A stretch of DNA of 64,000 nucleotides, taken from assembly GCA_003134765.1 (NCBI GenBank), contig PLCM01000025.1:1-64000 (forward strand). Direction: 5' to 3'. This document shows, one piece after another, positions 17,201 through 25,700 of the stretch. Within the stretch, counting starts at the first letter, position 1, and the number at the start of each line of letters is the position of its first letter. Source of the DNA: Spartobacteria bacterium. Lineage in GTDB: Bacteria > Verrucomicrobiota > Verrucomicrobiia > Chthoniobacterales > UBA10450. The notes below the pieces were generated by a model. That model saw nothing but the letters and a program-made list of their open reading frames with translations, searched no databases and had not been told where the DNA came from. The position numbers and the translations under genes are program-made.

Positions 17201-18168
17201 ACGAGTAGACCGGCCGGCGCCCCGGTTTGCTGCGCCGCGAAACGCAAGACCGTGTCTGCCACGTGAGCTGCCGGTGAATCTCTCTCGTTCACCATGAAGA
17301 CCGTCGCGGACAGACCGCCATGTGGCGGCGGAATGGGCAGCGGTGCGGGGGCGTGTGGAGGACCTCCGCATATTCCCTCACTCCCAGCATTGTAGATCGC
17401 TTGAATTTCTGTTGAGGATAAGGCGCGATTAAAAATTTGGACTTCATCTTCGACGCCCTGAAAGCGGTCTCCAGCCGACACACGGGCGCCCAAATAGACA
17501 TCGACGTCAGTCTTTGGCGTGAATATACCCAAATCCATCGGGCCACTGGCCACGACTCCGTTGATATATAATGTGGCAAAGCCATGCGACCCGTCCGAGG
17601 TATCGTAGGTCATGGCCACGTGCTGCATAATGTTTATGTTGATAGTTGCATTGTCGGATACGATGAAGTGGTCATTTCCAGCTGTATCGACCAAGTTAAC
17701 GAAGAGTTGGTCCGACCCGCTTACCCACATGTGGACGCCATATGGACCATGTGGAGCGCTGTACTCGACAATTGGGCGACCACTTGACGAATTCGACGTA
17801 GGAACGATCCATGCCTCAATAGTCAACCCGTGGCCCGTGCCCACATTGAGACTGGTTGAGGCAGGGACAAAAACATAAGCCGAAGGGGACCCGTCCAGGT
17901 TGAATCCCTGGCCAACTTCCCCTCTTGAAAACGTCACTCCACTTTGCAGCGTTCCGTTATTTCCGCCCAAAACATCGTTCGCGTTTCCTTCGCCCGCCCA
18001 CCACGCAACCATTCCGGGAGGCGCTGTCGTGCACGTCGCTGCTGTGCTCGTGGCAAGGTAGTTAGTCTTAAGGGTCGTGATCGAAAACGCCCGTTGGTCG
18101 GCATGCAGACCAGCAGCCATGAGGATGGACACTAAAATTGCTAACGGCAAAAACAGTGTGGTTTTCAT
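14263..18168 (-). CDS. Giant exported protein 3: LamG-like head on the common stalk (1301 aa)
   Basis: Start chosen at 18168 (MKTTLFLPLAILVSIL), which gives a signal peptide with cleavage near LHA-DQ; a 74-codon upstream extension crosses the leader motif and is rejected. Residues ~40-265 are a LamG/concanavalin-like jelly roll: 'MVAWWAGEGNANDVLGGNNG' at the front, 'GLTIEAWI', 'MQHVAMTYD' and 'VDEVQIFNRALSSTEIQAIY' (here VEDEVQIF) toward the end. The head ends at Pro-Pro-His-Gly-Gly-Leu (~17330). The common stalk follows, with 'VRVQATTTPGTESSW' modules, a 'DWNDPSTW' module, nine octapeptides, the autotransporter-like segment and the duplicated C-terminus ending EAYNLQ. LamG folds often bind carbohydrate; a surface glycan-binding role is inference. 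Divergent from the sigma gene at 18293. Confidence 0.9.
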   Translation of the reverse strand: MKTTLFLPLAILVSILMAAGLHADQRAFSITTLKTNYLATSTAATCTTAPPGMVAWWAGEGNANDVLGGNNGTLQSGVTFSRGEVGQGFNLDGSPSAYVFVPASTSLNVGTGHGLTIEAWIVPTSNSSSGRPIVEYSAPHGPYGVHMWVSGSDQLFVNLVDTAGNDHFIVSDNATININIMQHVAMTYDTSDGSHGFATLYINGVVASGPMDLGIFTPKTDVDVYLGARVSAGDRFQGVEDEVQIFNRALSSTEIQAIYNAGSEGICGGPPHAPAPLPIPPPHGGLSATVFMVNERDSPAAHVADTVLRFAAQQTGAPAGLLVRVQATTTPGTESSWIDLPNESRGYMDLDNAGNQFVLNSTNYPLQNGVYFRALASAQGYSDSRSNVVGPFDLSSSAVHLPPVVLLVKRNGSLADLAFTAGEIGAPSGVALRVQSSTTPATESSWADIADGQSGHMTRSTNANYPNVFLLLANKLPAGSEVYFRVVAGLSGSIDSLSNVTGPYTLTADNPPIVTLHPPTGLSGSGTQTDPLVLPTGTFHFSADATPDLGRPASKITSLKLQIDGSSLSDSPSGPSGIDYTANAIGDHVLEAVAIDDLGATARAATGAFYIRVVPNGNTALKGIKSTAASNATVSTPGKVFTVAHSGGDWNDPSTWRDTSGNSGVPGQADLAIIGASTVRMSQDIVAAGAISLGGGTIAGPGTLDVYGTITISAGTFENATLYIASTGVCNLINAVDIQFSGTAVNFGSWQVHGSGGLKGLTSFDNQGRLNWQAPLTISPNAGLDPAASVRLLQAPSVSNSGLMSTASLIGEDGASLIASGGGNIISQGGGNVISDHGVGLIGQDGAGLIGQDGAGLIGEDGASLIASGGGNLIASGGGNFTSSRAQIRAETASSGFTQTGGEIDISSITLLGPVTLNGGTLSGSGIIYGNVTNSGGFVSPGHSAGSISISGDYTQGAQGSLIIENGGAAPNQYDHLRVTGAATLGGTLNIRDINGYTPSTLDTFSPLGFTSATGSFASISSNAQVTVTANGLLTSVNPSVPGPMPAQPLNISTRMNVLAGDNALIAGFIVTGPSGSTKKVLVRGIGPSLANFGVPGTISDPLLELHKPDGSVVTNDNWQEGDTSQIPNGFAPGDPRESVIVATLAPGNYTAVLKGAHGETGVGLAEVYDLDSTSAAQLANISTRGFVNTGDNVMIGGFIVGGSEPTKVLVRAIGPSLAAFGVQGALPATTLELHDANGAVISNEGWRNTQEAEITATTIPPSNDNEAAILATLTPGNYTAVVRGKNNTTGIGLVEAYNLQ
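15529..15744 (-). repeat. Nine tandem octapeptide repeats in exported protein 3
   Basis: The units are LIGEDGAS, LIASGGGN, IISQGGGN, VISDHGVG, two LIGQDGAG, LIGEDGAS and two LIASGGGN. LIGQDGAG also dominates protein 1, while VISDHGVG also occurs in protein 4, so units are shared among paralogs as if exchanged. Confidence 0.9.
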
Positions 18169-18203
18169 AGAGGTCTTTCGCGAGTGCTGTTCATTTAACG
18201 AGC

Positions 18204-18240
18204 TACGCGGCAAACCCCGGCGAACGGGGCCAAAAACTTT
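18204..18240 (-). promoter_or_regulatory. Conserved leader motif, copy 3
   Basis: Minus strand: AAAGTTTTTGG, then a perfect inverted repeat CCCCG-TTCGC-CGGGG (18215-18229), then TTTGCCGCG. The stem sequence differs from copy 1 (TCCGG/CCGGA) but pairing is kept, which suggests selection on the inverted repeat. It ends 35 bp before the start at 18168, in the interval shared with the ECF sigma gene at 18293. Confidence 0.6.
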
Positions 18241-18292
18241 GGAATTTTTTTCGGCGCTCGACCGCGCGACGGAAAAGCCGTAAAATCCAGCA

Positions 18293-18898
18293 ATGCGAGG
18301 GGCAACGCTTTCGGCAACTGAAATCCCGGAATTCCAAAAAGCACTGATTGAGGACCTGACGATCTCGGTTTCGAGCGCTGACGCCGCCACGCTTCGCCGA
18401 ATGTTACCCGCGGTTTATGAGGAGCTGCGCCATGTGGCAGCCGCCTTCCTGCGTTCTGAGCGGCCCGGCCACACACTCCAGCCCACCGCTCTGGTCCACG
18501 AAGCTTATCTGCGCATGGTCGATCAACGAAACTCGAAGTGGCAGAATAGCGCCCACCTTCTTGGCATCTTCGCGCGCATGATGCACCGCATCCTGGTCGA
18601 TCATGCTGACGCGCGAAGGGCAGCCAAGCGCGGGGGCAAGGACGCCGTCCATATCATGCTGGACGACGCTCTGGATGTCTACGATCGGCACGAGCTCAAT
18701 CTGCTCGAACTCGAGGAAGCTCTAAATGAATTGAACGCGCTCGATCCGCAACAAGGCAGAATTGTCGAGATGCGATTCTTTGGCGGGATGACAGTCGAGG
18801 AAATCGGCAAAGTCCTCGATGTTTCGCCCAGGACAGTAAAACGCGATTGGGTCGTGGCAAAACGATGGCTTCGCCGCGCCCTAACCAGAGCCACCTAG
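18293..18898 (+). CDS. ECF sigma factor B, kinase-associated type (201 aa)
   Basis: Close paralog of sigma A at 10841. It shares 'HTLQPTALVHEAYLRM', 'LLGIFARMMHRILVDHADAR' and the region-4 helix-turn-helix around 'VEEIGKVLDVSPRTVKRDW'. The ATG at 18293 directs a 20-residue N-terminal tail before the conserved 'EDLTISVSSADAATLRRMLP' part. The kinase B gene begins right behind it, and the giant exported protein 3 is divergent, with leader motif copy 3 between them. Role: promoter selection in a kinase-linked envelope response, by family analogy. Confidence 0.93.
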   Translation: MRGATLSATEIPEFQKALIEDLTISVSSADAATLRRMLPAVYEELRHVAAAFLRSERPGHTLQPTALVHEAYLRMVDQRNSKWQNSAHLLGIFARMMHRILVDHADARRAAKRGGKDAVHIMLDDALDVYDRHELNLLELEEALNELNALDPQQGRIVEMRFFGGMTVEEIGKVLDVSPRTVKRDWVVAKRWLRRALTRAT

Positions 18899-18906
18899 CC
18901 ACTGGC

Positions 18907-21636
18907 ATGGGCGACAAGGGGCAGGTGGCAGCAGAATGGTGGAAGCAGGCGAAGGAGATCGTCGCTGATGCTTTGGAGGAAGAGTCGGCCGCAGCGCGCA
19001 TCGCTCTTGTCGCGCGCCGCTGCGGGAGCGACGAGCGCTTAAGGCGGGAAGTAGAATCCCTGCTCGAACAGACCACCGGGGTCTTGGAAACCTGTGCGGA
19101 CGGCGTAAGCCCGCCGCAGCATCCGGAATCACTATCTCTTGCGCCGGGCCGGCGCATTGGGCCCTATGCCATTATCCACGAAATCGGCCGCGGCGGCATG
19201 GGTGCCGTCTATCTGGCGCAGCGAGCGGACGGAGAGTTTGAAAAGCAGGTCGCCATCAAACTTCTGAAACGCGGCACCGATACCGACGAGGTCTTGCGCC
19301 GGTTCCGCGCTGAACGCGAGATCCTTGCCCGGCTCGACCACCCTTTCATCGCCCGGCTTTTCGACGGCGGAACGAGCGAGGATGGCCTGCCTTACTTCGT
19401 CATGGAATATGTAGCCGGCGCGCCCGTGACCGAGTTCTGCGCGGCAAAGGCGCTTTCGTTCGAAGACCGGCTGCTCCTCTTCGTTAAGATTTGCGCGGCC
19501 GCGCAGTTCGCGCACCAGAATCTCGTGGTTCACCGCGATCTCAAACCGGCTAACATTCTCATCACCGCCGAAAGCGACCCGAAGCTGCTCGACTTCGGCA
19601 TCGCGAAACTACTCGCGCCCGGTGAGGGCAACCTAAGTCTCACTATCTCCGATCAGCAGCGCCTGACCCCGGCTTATGCGTCACCCGAACAGGTCCGCGG
19701 AGACCAGATCACCACGGTGAGCGATGTCTACTCGTTAGGAGTGCTCCTCTACCAATTGCTCACGGGAAAAAACGCGCACAATTTCTCGACCTTGCATCCT
19801 TCGCCCACCGAGTTACAGCGGGTCGTGGGCGACCAAATGCCACAGCGTCCGAGTGCGGGGGCGACGGATGCATCCACGCGGCGTCACCTCCGCGGAGATC
19901 TCGATAACATTATCCTCAAAGCGTTGCGCAAAGAACCGGCCCGCCGCTACGCCAGCGCTGGTGCTCTCGCCGAAGACATTCAGCGGCACCTCGACAGTCT
20001 GCCGGTCCGGGCAAGCAGGGACACCATTTCGTACCGCGCATCCAAGTTCGTGCAACGGCACAAGGTCGGCGTTGGGGCAGCTGCGCTGGTGGCTCTGGCC
20101 TTGGTTGCCGGAAGCATCACGACAACCTGGCAGGCCCATCAGGCGCGCTTCGAGAAAGCAAAGGCGGAAAAGCGATTCAACCAGGTTCGCAAACTCGCTC
20201 ACTCGGTCCTGTTCGACTACCATGATGCGATCGCGGCTCTTCCTGGATCGACCGAAACTCGCCAGAGGCTGGTTAAAGACGGTTTGGAGTATCTCGACAA
20301 CCTGTCGGAGGAGGCCGGCAATGATCGTGGTCTGCTCCGCGAGCTGGCGGACGCTTACGAGAAGGTTGCGGCGGTCCAGGGGGGTGCCGCCGTGTCGAAA
20401 CACGGAGCTTTGCTTTCGTCGTCCAATCTGGGCGACACCGCGGGAGCAATTGCGAGTTTGAAGAAAGCTTTGGCCATCCGCGAAAAACTGAGCGCCCTCG
20501 AGCCCGCCAATCGAGAAATACAAAACGAGCTGGCATTTTGCTACGTGACTTTAGCTGGGAACTATTTGCTCTCCGGCCCTCCGGAGAAAGCGATCGAGTA
20601 CACTCGCAAATCGATTCCGTTACTTGAATCGTCGCTGGCCGTGGAACCGTCGAACGAGGAGATTCAATATAAATTGTCGGTGGTTTACCTCGCTTTGGCC
20701 AAAGCTCTCGGAGGTTCGGGACTTGGCAACCTTGGAGATACAAAGGGAGCCTTCGAATACATGGGAAAATCTCAGGCTCTCCTGGAGCGGTTAACCACCC
20801 AGTTCCCGACGAATCTCGATTACCAGCTCTTGCTCGGCTCCATCCACAACCTGCTGGGCTTCCTCCTTTTCGCGGACGGCAATCAGAAGGAAGAGCTGCG
20901 CGAATATTTGAAGGCCGTCGATATCGATCGTGCTTTGGTGAAAGCCAGTCCCGGCAACACCGCTTATCGACGCGAGTTGGCCGTGCAACTGGGAAACGCC
21001 TGCTCGGCCATGGTCCGGCTCGGCGATAAATCTGGCGCGCTGGAAAAAGCGAAGGAAGCACTTTCCATCTACGAGTCGCTGGCGGGCGCCGACCCGAATG
21101 ATGCCAGCATTCGCCGCAATCTGGCTGTTGGCTACCGAAACGTTGCTACGGCTCTGGGAACGTCCGACCTCACCGGAGCGCTGGATAATTTTCACAAAGC
21201 GCTCCAAATCTTCGCCGAGCTCAATGCCAAGGATCCGAATAATGCCGACTTTCGCCGGCAATGGGCCGTCGTCTATTTCTACCTCAGCCGCTTCCAATCG
21301 GAGGCGGGAGACCTGAATGGCGCGATTGAAAACGATCTTAAAGGCATCAAGATCGATGAAGCGCTGGTGGCATCGTCGCCCTCCAATGTGAGTGCCCGCA
21401 ACACCCTGGCTCAACTAGACGAAAAATTGGGGAACTACCATGCGATACTCGCCACCAAAGCAGGTCCCTCTACCGGCGGGCAAACAGAGCACTGGCGCGC
21501 CGCGAAAGAAGCCTATCAGAAGAGTCTCGACATCTACCAGGACCTGAAAGCCAAGGGGACACTCACGGTCGCTGATGCCGCCAAGCCCGGTGAGGTCGCG
21601 CAAGAGATTGCCAACTGCGACCTGGCCCTGAGATAA
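18907..21636 (+). CDS. Transmembrane Ser/Thr protein kinase B with TPR tail (909 aa)
   Basis: Start chosen at 18907 (MGDKGQ), 8 bp after the sigma stop; an in-frame ATG at 18847 would overlap the sigma gene by 52 bp and cannot be excluded. No strong ribosome site is visible, so translation may be coupled. The kinase domain has the GRGGMG loop, Lys118, HRD with Asp211 ('VVHRDLKPANIL') and DFG 229-231. A membrane helix follows ('AAALVALALVAGSITTTW'), then ~450 residues of TPR repeats such as 'NLGDTKGAFEYMGKSQALLE'. Close paralog of kinase A, but it keeps TRRHLRGDLDN in the C-lobe where A carries a repeat insertion. All catalytic residues are intact. Confidence 0.92.
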   Translation: MGDKGQVAAEWWKQAKEIVADALEEESAAARIALVARRCGSDERLRREVESLLEQTTGVLETCADGVSPPQHPESLSLAPGRRIGPYAIIHEIGRGGMGAVYLAQRADGEFEKQVAIKLLKRGTDTDEVLRRFRAEREILARLDHPFIARLFDGGTSEDGLPYFVMEYVAGAPVTEFCAAKALSFEDRLLLFVKICAAAQFAHQNLVVHRDLKPANILITAESDPKLLDFGIAKLLAPGEGNLSLTISDQQRLTPAYASPEQVRGDQITTVSDVYSLGVLLYQLLTGKNAHNFSTLHPSPTELQRVVGDQMPQRPSAGATDASTRRHLRGDLDNIILKALRKEPARRYASAGALAEDIQRHLDSLPVRASRDTISYRASKFVQRHKVGVGAAALVALALVAGSITTTWQAHQARFEKAKAEKRFNQVRKLAHSVLFDYHDAIAALPGSTETRQRLVKDGLEYLDNLSEEAGNDRGLLRELADAYEKVAAVQGGAAVSKHGALLSSSNLGDTAGAIASLKKALAIREKLSALEPANREIQNELAFCYVTLAGNYLLSGPPEKAIEYTRKSIPLLESSLAVEPSNEEIQYKLSVVYLALAKALGGSGLGNLGDTKGAFEYMGKSQALLERLTTQFPTNLDYQLLLGSIHNLLGFLLFADGNQKEELREYLKAVDIDRALVKASPGNTAYRRELAVQLGNACSAMVRLGDKSGALEKAKEALSIYESLAGADPNDASIRRNLAVGYRNVATALGTSDLTGALDNFHKALQIFAELNAKDPNNADFRRQWAVVYFYLSRFQSEAGDLNGAIENDLKGIKIDEALVASSPSNVSARNTLAQLDEKLGNYHAILATKAGPSTGGQTEHWRAAKEAYQKSLDIYQDLKAKGTLTVADAAKPGEVAQEIANCDLALR

Positions 21637-21662
21637 GACCTCACAAACCATGAAACAACTCA

Positions 21663-22685
21663 ATGATTGATCCGAAACTTCCGTTGGTTGACCTGCACCG
21701 CCATCTCGACGGGAGCGTCCGGCTGGAGACGATCCTGGACCTGGCGCGGCAGCATAACATCGCGTTACCGGCGACAACGGTGGAGGAACTTCGACCACAT
21801 GTGCACGTCACTGAACCGCAGCCGGGGTTGATGGCGTTCATCGCCAAGATGCTTTGGATGACGCGGGTGCTGGCGGATGGCGAGGCCTGCCGGCGCGTGG
21901 CTCGGGAGAATGTAGAGGACGCCAAGCGGGAAGGAATCGATTACCTCGAGCTGCGGTTCAGCCCATGGTTCATGGCGGAACCGAATGGGCTCGATCCGCG
22001 GGAGGTCATCGAAGGCGTGGTGCAGGGAATCGCGGAAGGCGTGGAGGCGACGGGTGTGCGAGTAAACCTGATCGGGATTCTGAGCCGGACTTATGGAGCG
22101 GAGATCGCACACAAGGAACTCCAGGACCTGCTCGCCCATCGCGAGCATTTCGTTGCGCTCGATCTGGCGGGCGACGAAGCGAATTTCCCGGCGCCGCTGT
22201 TCGTCGAGCATTTCGCCAAAGGGCGCGACGCCGGCTGGCGCATCACCGTTCACGCCGGCGAAGCAGGAGGACCGCAAAGCGTCTGGGACGCGATCAAACT
22301 TCTTGGCGCGGAACGAATCGGACACGGCACGCGCGCGCTGGAAGACCCGGCGCTGGCAGATTTCCTCGTCGAAAACCGGATCGGCATCGAAGAAAACCTG
22401 ACCAGTAACGTTCACACCAGCACTGTTCCGAACCTCGCGAGCCATCCGTTGCGCGCCATGCTCGAGCGCGGCCTCATCGTCTCCATCAACACCGACGATC
22501 CCGGCGTTAGCGCGATCGATCTGCCTTACGAATTCGAAGTCGCCGCGCCCGCCGCCGGCTTATCGCGAGATCAGATTCGCCAGGCCCAGGTCAACGCGCT
22601 CGAAACGGCATTTCTCTCGGCAGAGGAGAAGCGATGGCTGAGGGAAAAAGCATCAAGGAGCGGCGATTTGAAGTCGCCGTCTTAG
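21663..22685 (+). CDS. add: Adenosine deaminase
   Basis: Purine salvage enzyme converting adenosine to inosine and ammonia, cytoplasmic, zinc dependent. The metal and active-site motifs of the adenosine/AMP deaminase family are all present: 'DLHRHLDGS' (His12, His14), 'HAGEAGG' (His197, Glu200), 'RIGHGTRA' and 'NTDDPG' (Asp278, Asp279). At 340 aa its length is normal for bacterial Add. It follows kinase B by 26 bp and may be read from the same transcript, though no functional link is obvious. Its last ~8 residues (SGDLKSPS) come from a palindromic repeat, GCGGCGATTT/GAAGTCGCCG, which seems to have replaced the native tail. A copy of this 3' end lies at 14124-14186. Confidence 0.95.
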   Translation: MIDPKLPLVDLHRHLDGSVRLETILDLARQHNIALPATTVEELRPHVHVTEPQPGLMAFIAKMLWMTRVLADGEACRRVARENVEDAKREGIDYLELRFSPWFMAEPNGLDPREVIEGVVQGIAEGVEATGVRVNLIGILSRTYGAEIAHKELQDLLAHREHFVALDLAGDEANFPAPLFVEHFAKGRDAGWRITVHAGEAGGPQSVWDAIKLLGAERIGHGTRALEDPALADFLVENRIGIEENLTSNVHTSTVPNLASHPLRAMLERGLIVSINTDDPGVSAIDLPYEFEVAAPAAGLSRDQIRQAQVNALETAFLSAEEKRWLREKASRSGDLKSPS

Positions 22686-22691
22686 TTTGTG

Positions 22692-22751
22692 GGAGGGACG
22701 ACCTCGTTGTCGTCCCACAAAATAATGGGACGGGACGGAGCCCGTCCCTCC
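22692..22751. repeat. Hairpin repeat of the GGAGGGACG...CGTCCCTCC family, copy 2
   Basis: Nearly the same sequence as 14192-14251 with the same flanks: the adenosine deaminase 3' end on the left and the 3' end of a giant exported protein on the right. It lies between convergent genes and may terminate both. Confidence 0.8.
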
Positions 22752-22763
22752 AGGGGCGCGCGC

Positions 22764-25700
22764 TCACTGCAGGTTGTAAGCCTCGACCACGGCGATGCCG
22801 GTCGTGTTATTCCGGCCACGAACCACGGCTGTGTAGTTGCCGGGAACGAGGGTCGCGAGGATGGCCGCTTCGTTGTCGTTACTCGGCGGAATTGTAGTGG
22901 CCTGGATTTCCGCTTCCTGGGTGCTGCGCCAGCCGTCGTTGCTGATGACACTGCCATTGCTATCATGCAACTCCAGCGTGGTGGCTTGCAGCGCTCCTTG
23001 CACTCCGAATTGCGTGAGGGAAGGCCCGATTGCCCTGATCAGGACGTTCGCCGGTTCGGTCCCGCCGATGATGAATCCGCCAATCATAACGTTGTCACCG
23101 GTGTTGACGAAGCCACGGGTCGCGATGTTAGCCAGTTTGACACTGGACGTCGTCTCGAAGTCATAGACCTCGGCCAAAGCTACCCCGGTTTCATTATGCG
23201 CGCCTTTCAGGATCGCCGTGTAATTGCCAGGCGTGAGATCGATATAGATGGCGGATTCGAGACTGTTGCTGGGCGCAAACCCGGCCGGGATTTGCGCGGC
23301 GTTACTGGCCTGCTGCCAATTGTCGTTCGTAACCACAGTGCCGTCAGCCTTGTGCAGCTCGAGCAAAGGATCGGCTATGGTCCCCGGCACTCCGAAGTTC
23401 GCCAGGGAGGGTCCGATGCCGCGAATCAACACCTTTTTGGTTACTCCGGCCGGACCGGTGATGATGAATCCAGCCACGAGGACATTGTCGCCACTCTGGA
23501 CCTGAAGGCGCGTCGCGATATTGAGCGGCTGGCCGTTAGAAGGGTTAGGCTTTGCAGGATCGACCGATGTGAGCAGACCGGTCGTTGCCACGGTAACTTG
23601 CGCGTTCGAGCTCACCGACGCAAACGTGCCGCTGACCGATCCAAAGCTTAATGGACTGAAGGTATCGGCGGGATCAGCTGTGTAACCGTTGATCGTCTTT
23701 ATGTCGAGTTTGCCGCCGAGGCTGGCAAGGCCGCCAACTTGGAGCTGATCAAACTGGCCCCCGCCTGGCCCGCCTCTTTTGACGATTGTGGTTCCATTCG
23801 CCCCCTGAGTGAAGTTACCGCTCACCGCCAGGCGACCCGGAGATGAAGAAACACCTGGCGAGATGTAACCGCCGTTGTTCGTCAGATCACCTTGAATGAT
23901 TCCGGTGCCGCTCAGGACGCCGCCGTTAAGCGTTACCGGGCCAACAAGCGTACACGCGCTCAGGTTGGTCTCACCACCGTTTTGCGTATAGCCCGGAGCA
24001 GCAGCCACAGTCGCCGCCTTCATCCTGGTCGTCCCCTGTAAATTACCGGCGCCGGACGCGACAATGCCTACGCCGTGGTCGCTTATGACGCTGGCGCCAT
24101 CATTTGCGACGACACTGGCGCCATCATTTGCGACGACACTGCCGCCATCATTTGAGATAACACCTCCTCCATGCTCCGAAATGATACTACCGCCGTCATG
24201 GGAGATGAGAGTGGAGCCACTGTCACTTATGATGCTCGAGCCGTCGTTACCGATCAAGCTCGAGCCGTCGTTACCGATCAACGCCGTCATCGTGCCCGTC
24301 ATAAGCCCGTTGCCCGTCACCGAAGCCGCCTGCAGGATTCGGAGTGCGGCCGCCGGATCGGTTGCAGCGTTGAGCGGGATTTGCAGTGGCGTCAGCCAGT
24401 TAACGGTTCCATTATTCGTGAACACATCGGCACCCACCAGACCTGCGCTGCCGTGCACGTTAAGCGTGCCCCAGATGAGAAGCTCACCGCCGAAATTCAC
24501 ATCCTGCGGATTCAGTAGATTAGCAGTGCCGAAGACGTCCAGGATCGAGTTCTGAAAACTGCCGCCTAAGAGTGTGATCGTTCCATACACGTCGAATGTG
24601 CCGGGGCCAATGATGACGCCGCCCACACCGAGGGTGACGGAGCCAGCGACGACGTCATTGTTACACCGGATCGTGGACGAGCCGATGATTGCCAGATCCT
24701 TCTCACCCGGCACGCCCGGATTACCCTTCTCGTCGCTCCAAGTGCTTGGGGTGTACCAGTCACCGCCAGAGTTAGCGACGGTGTAGGTGTGGCCCGCCGG
24801 TGTGGCAGCCGCAGCATCAGCACCGGTTGCACGCTCAGTTTTGGCTGTACTTTGTGAAGGAATAACGCGAACGTAGATAGCGCCGGTTCCTGCCCGGGCT
24901 CGAGCGCCAAGATCGTTGATAGCTACGGCTTCATAAACGTGGTCACCGACCGTGGGCGTAAAATAGGCGATGTAAACGGCGTTCGGATCCGAACTGCCAG
25001 GATACTCAGTCACCGTCGCCCCATCGACTTGAAGTTGGACTGTCTTTAAGGCCCGCGCACTTTGCACCGTCGCGGCAAACGCTCCGCTGTCTACCGCCAC
25101 AATAATGGGATGGTCCGAATCATGGCCATCTCCGCTTCCGGGCAATGGATTAGCGGTCGTAACCGTGACGACCGGAGGGACCACCGCGCCGGTAATATCG
25201 AACGGCCCCATGATATTCGAAATGCTATCCAGATATCCCGAGGCGCTAGCGATGGCGCGGAAGCAGACGCCCTGAGTCGTTGGGTAGTTATTGACCAGAA
25301 GAAGGAACTGCTTCGGGTTCTTCGGGTCGGTGCTCTGCGTCATCGTACCGTTGCTCAGGTCGCTCCAGCTAGCTCCATCACCGGGCGTCGTGCTGGCCTG
25401 CACCCGCACCGACATGCCGGCCACCGTTGCTGATTCAGTCGCGCGGAAATAAAGATCAGCAATCGTGCCATTGCCGGTGAAATTCAGACTGGTCGAGCCG
25501 ATCTGCGCTTTAGTACTCGTGAGATTGAATGGCCCGACGACATTCGAAATGCTGTCCGGATAAGCTGGCGCACTCGAAATCGCGCGGAAGGAGACGCCGC
25601 CACTTAAAGGATAGCTGGACGACGTCAGGACGAATTGCAGGTTCGAAACGTCATACACCATCGATCCACCAGTTCCATTCGGCAAATCGGTCCAGCTACT

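Noticed and set aside
18169..18390. 74-codon N-terminal extension of exported protein 3
   Set aside because: It overlaps the divergent sigma gene and the leader motif; the signal peptide begins at 18168.
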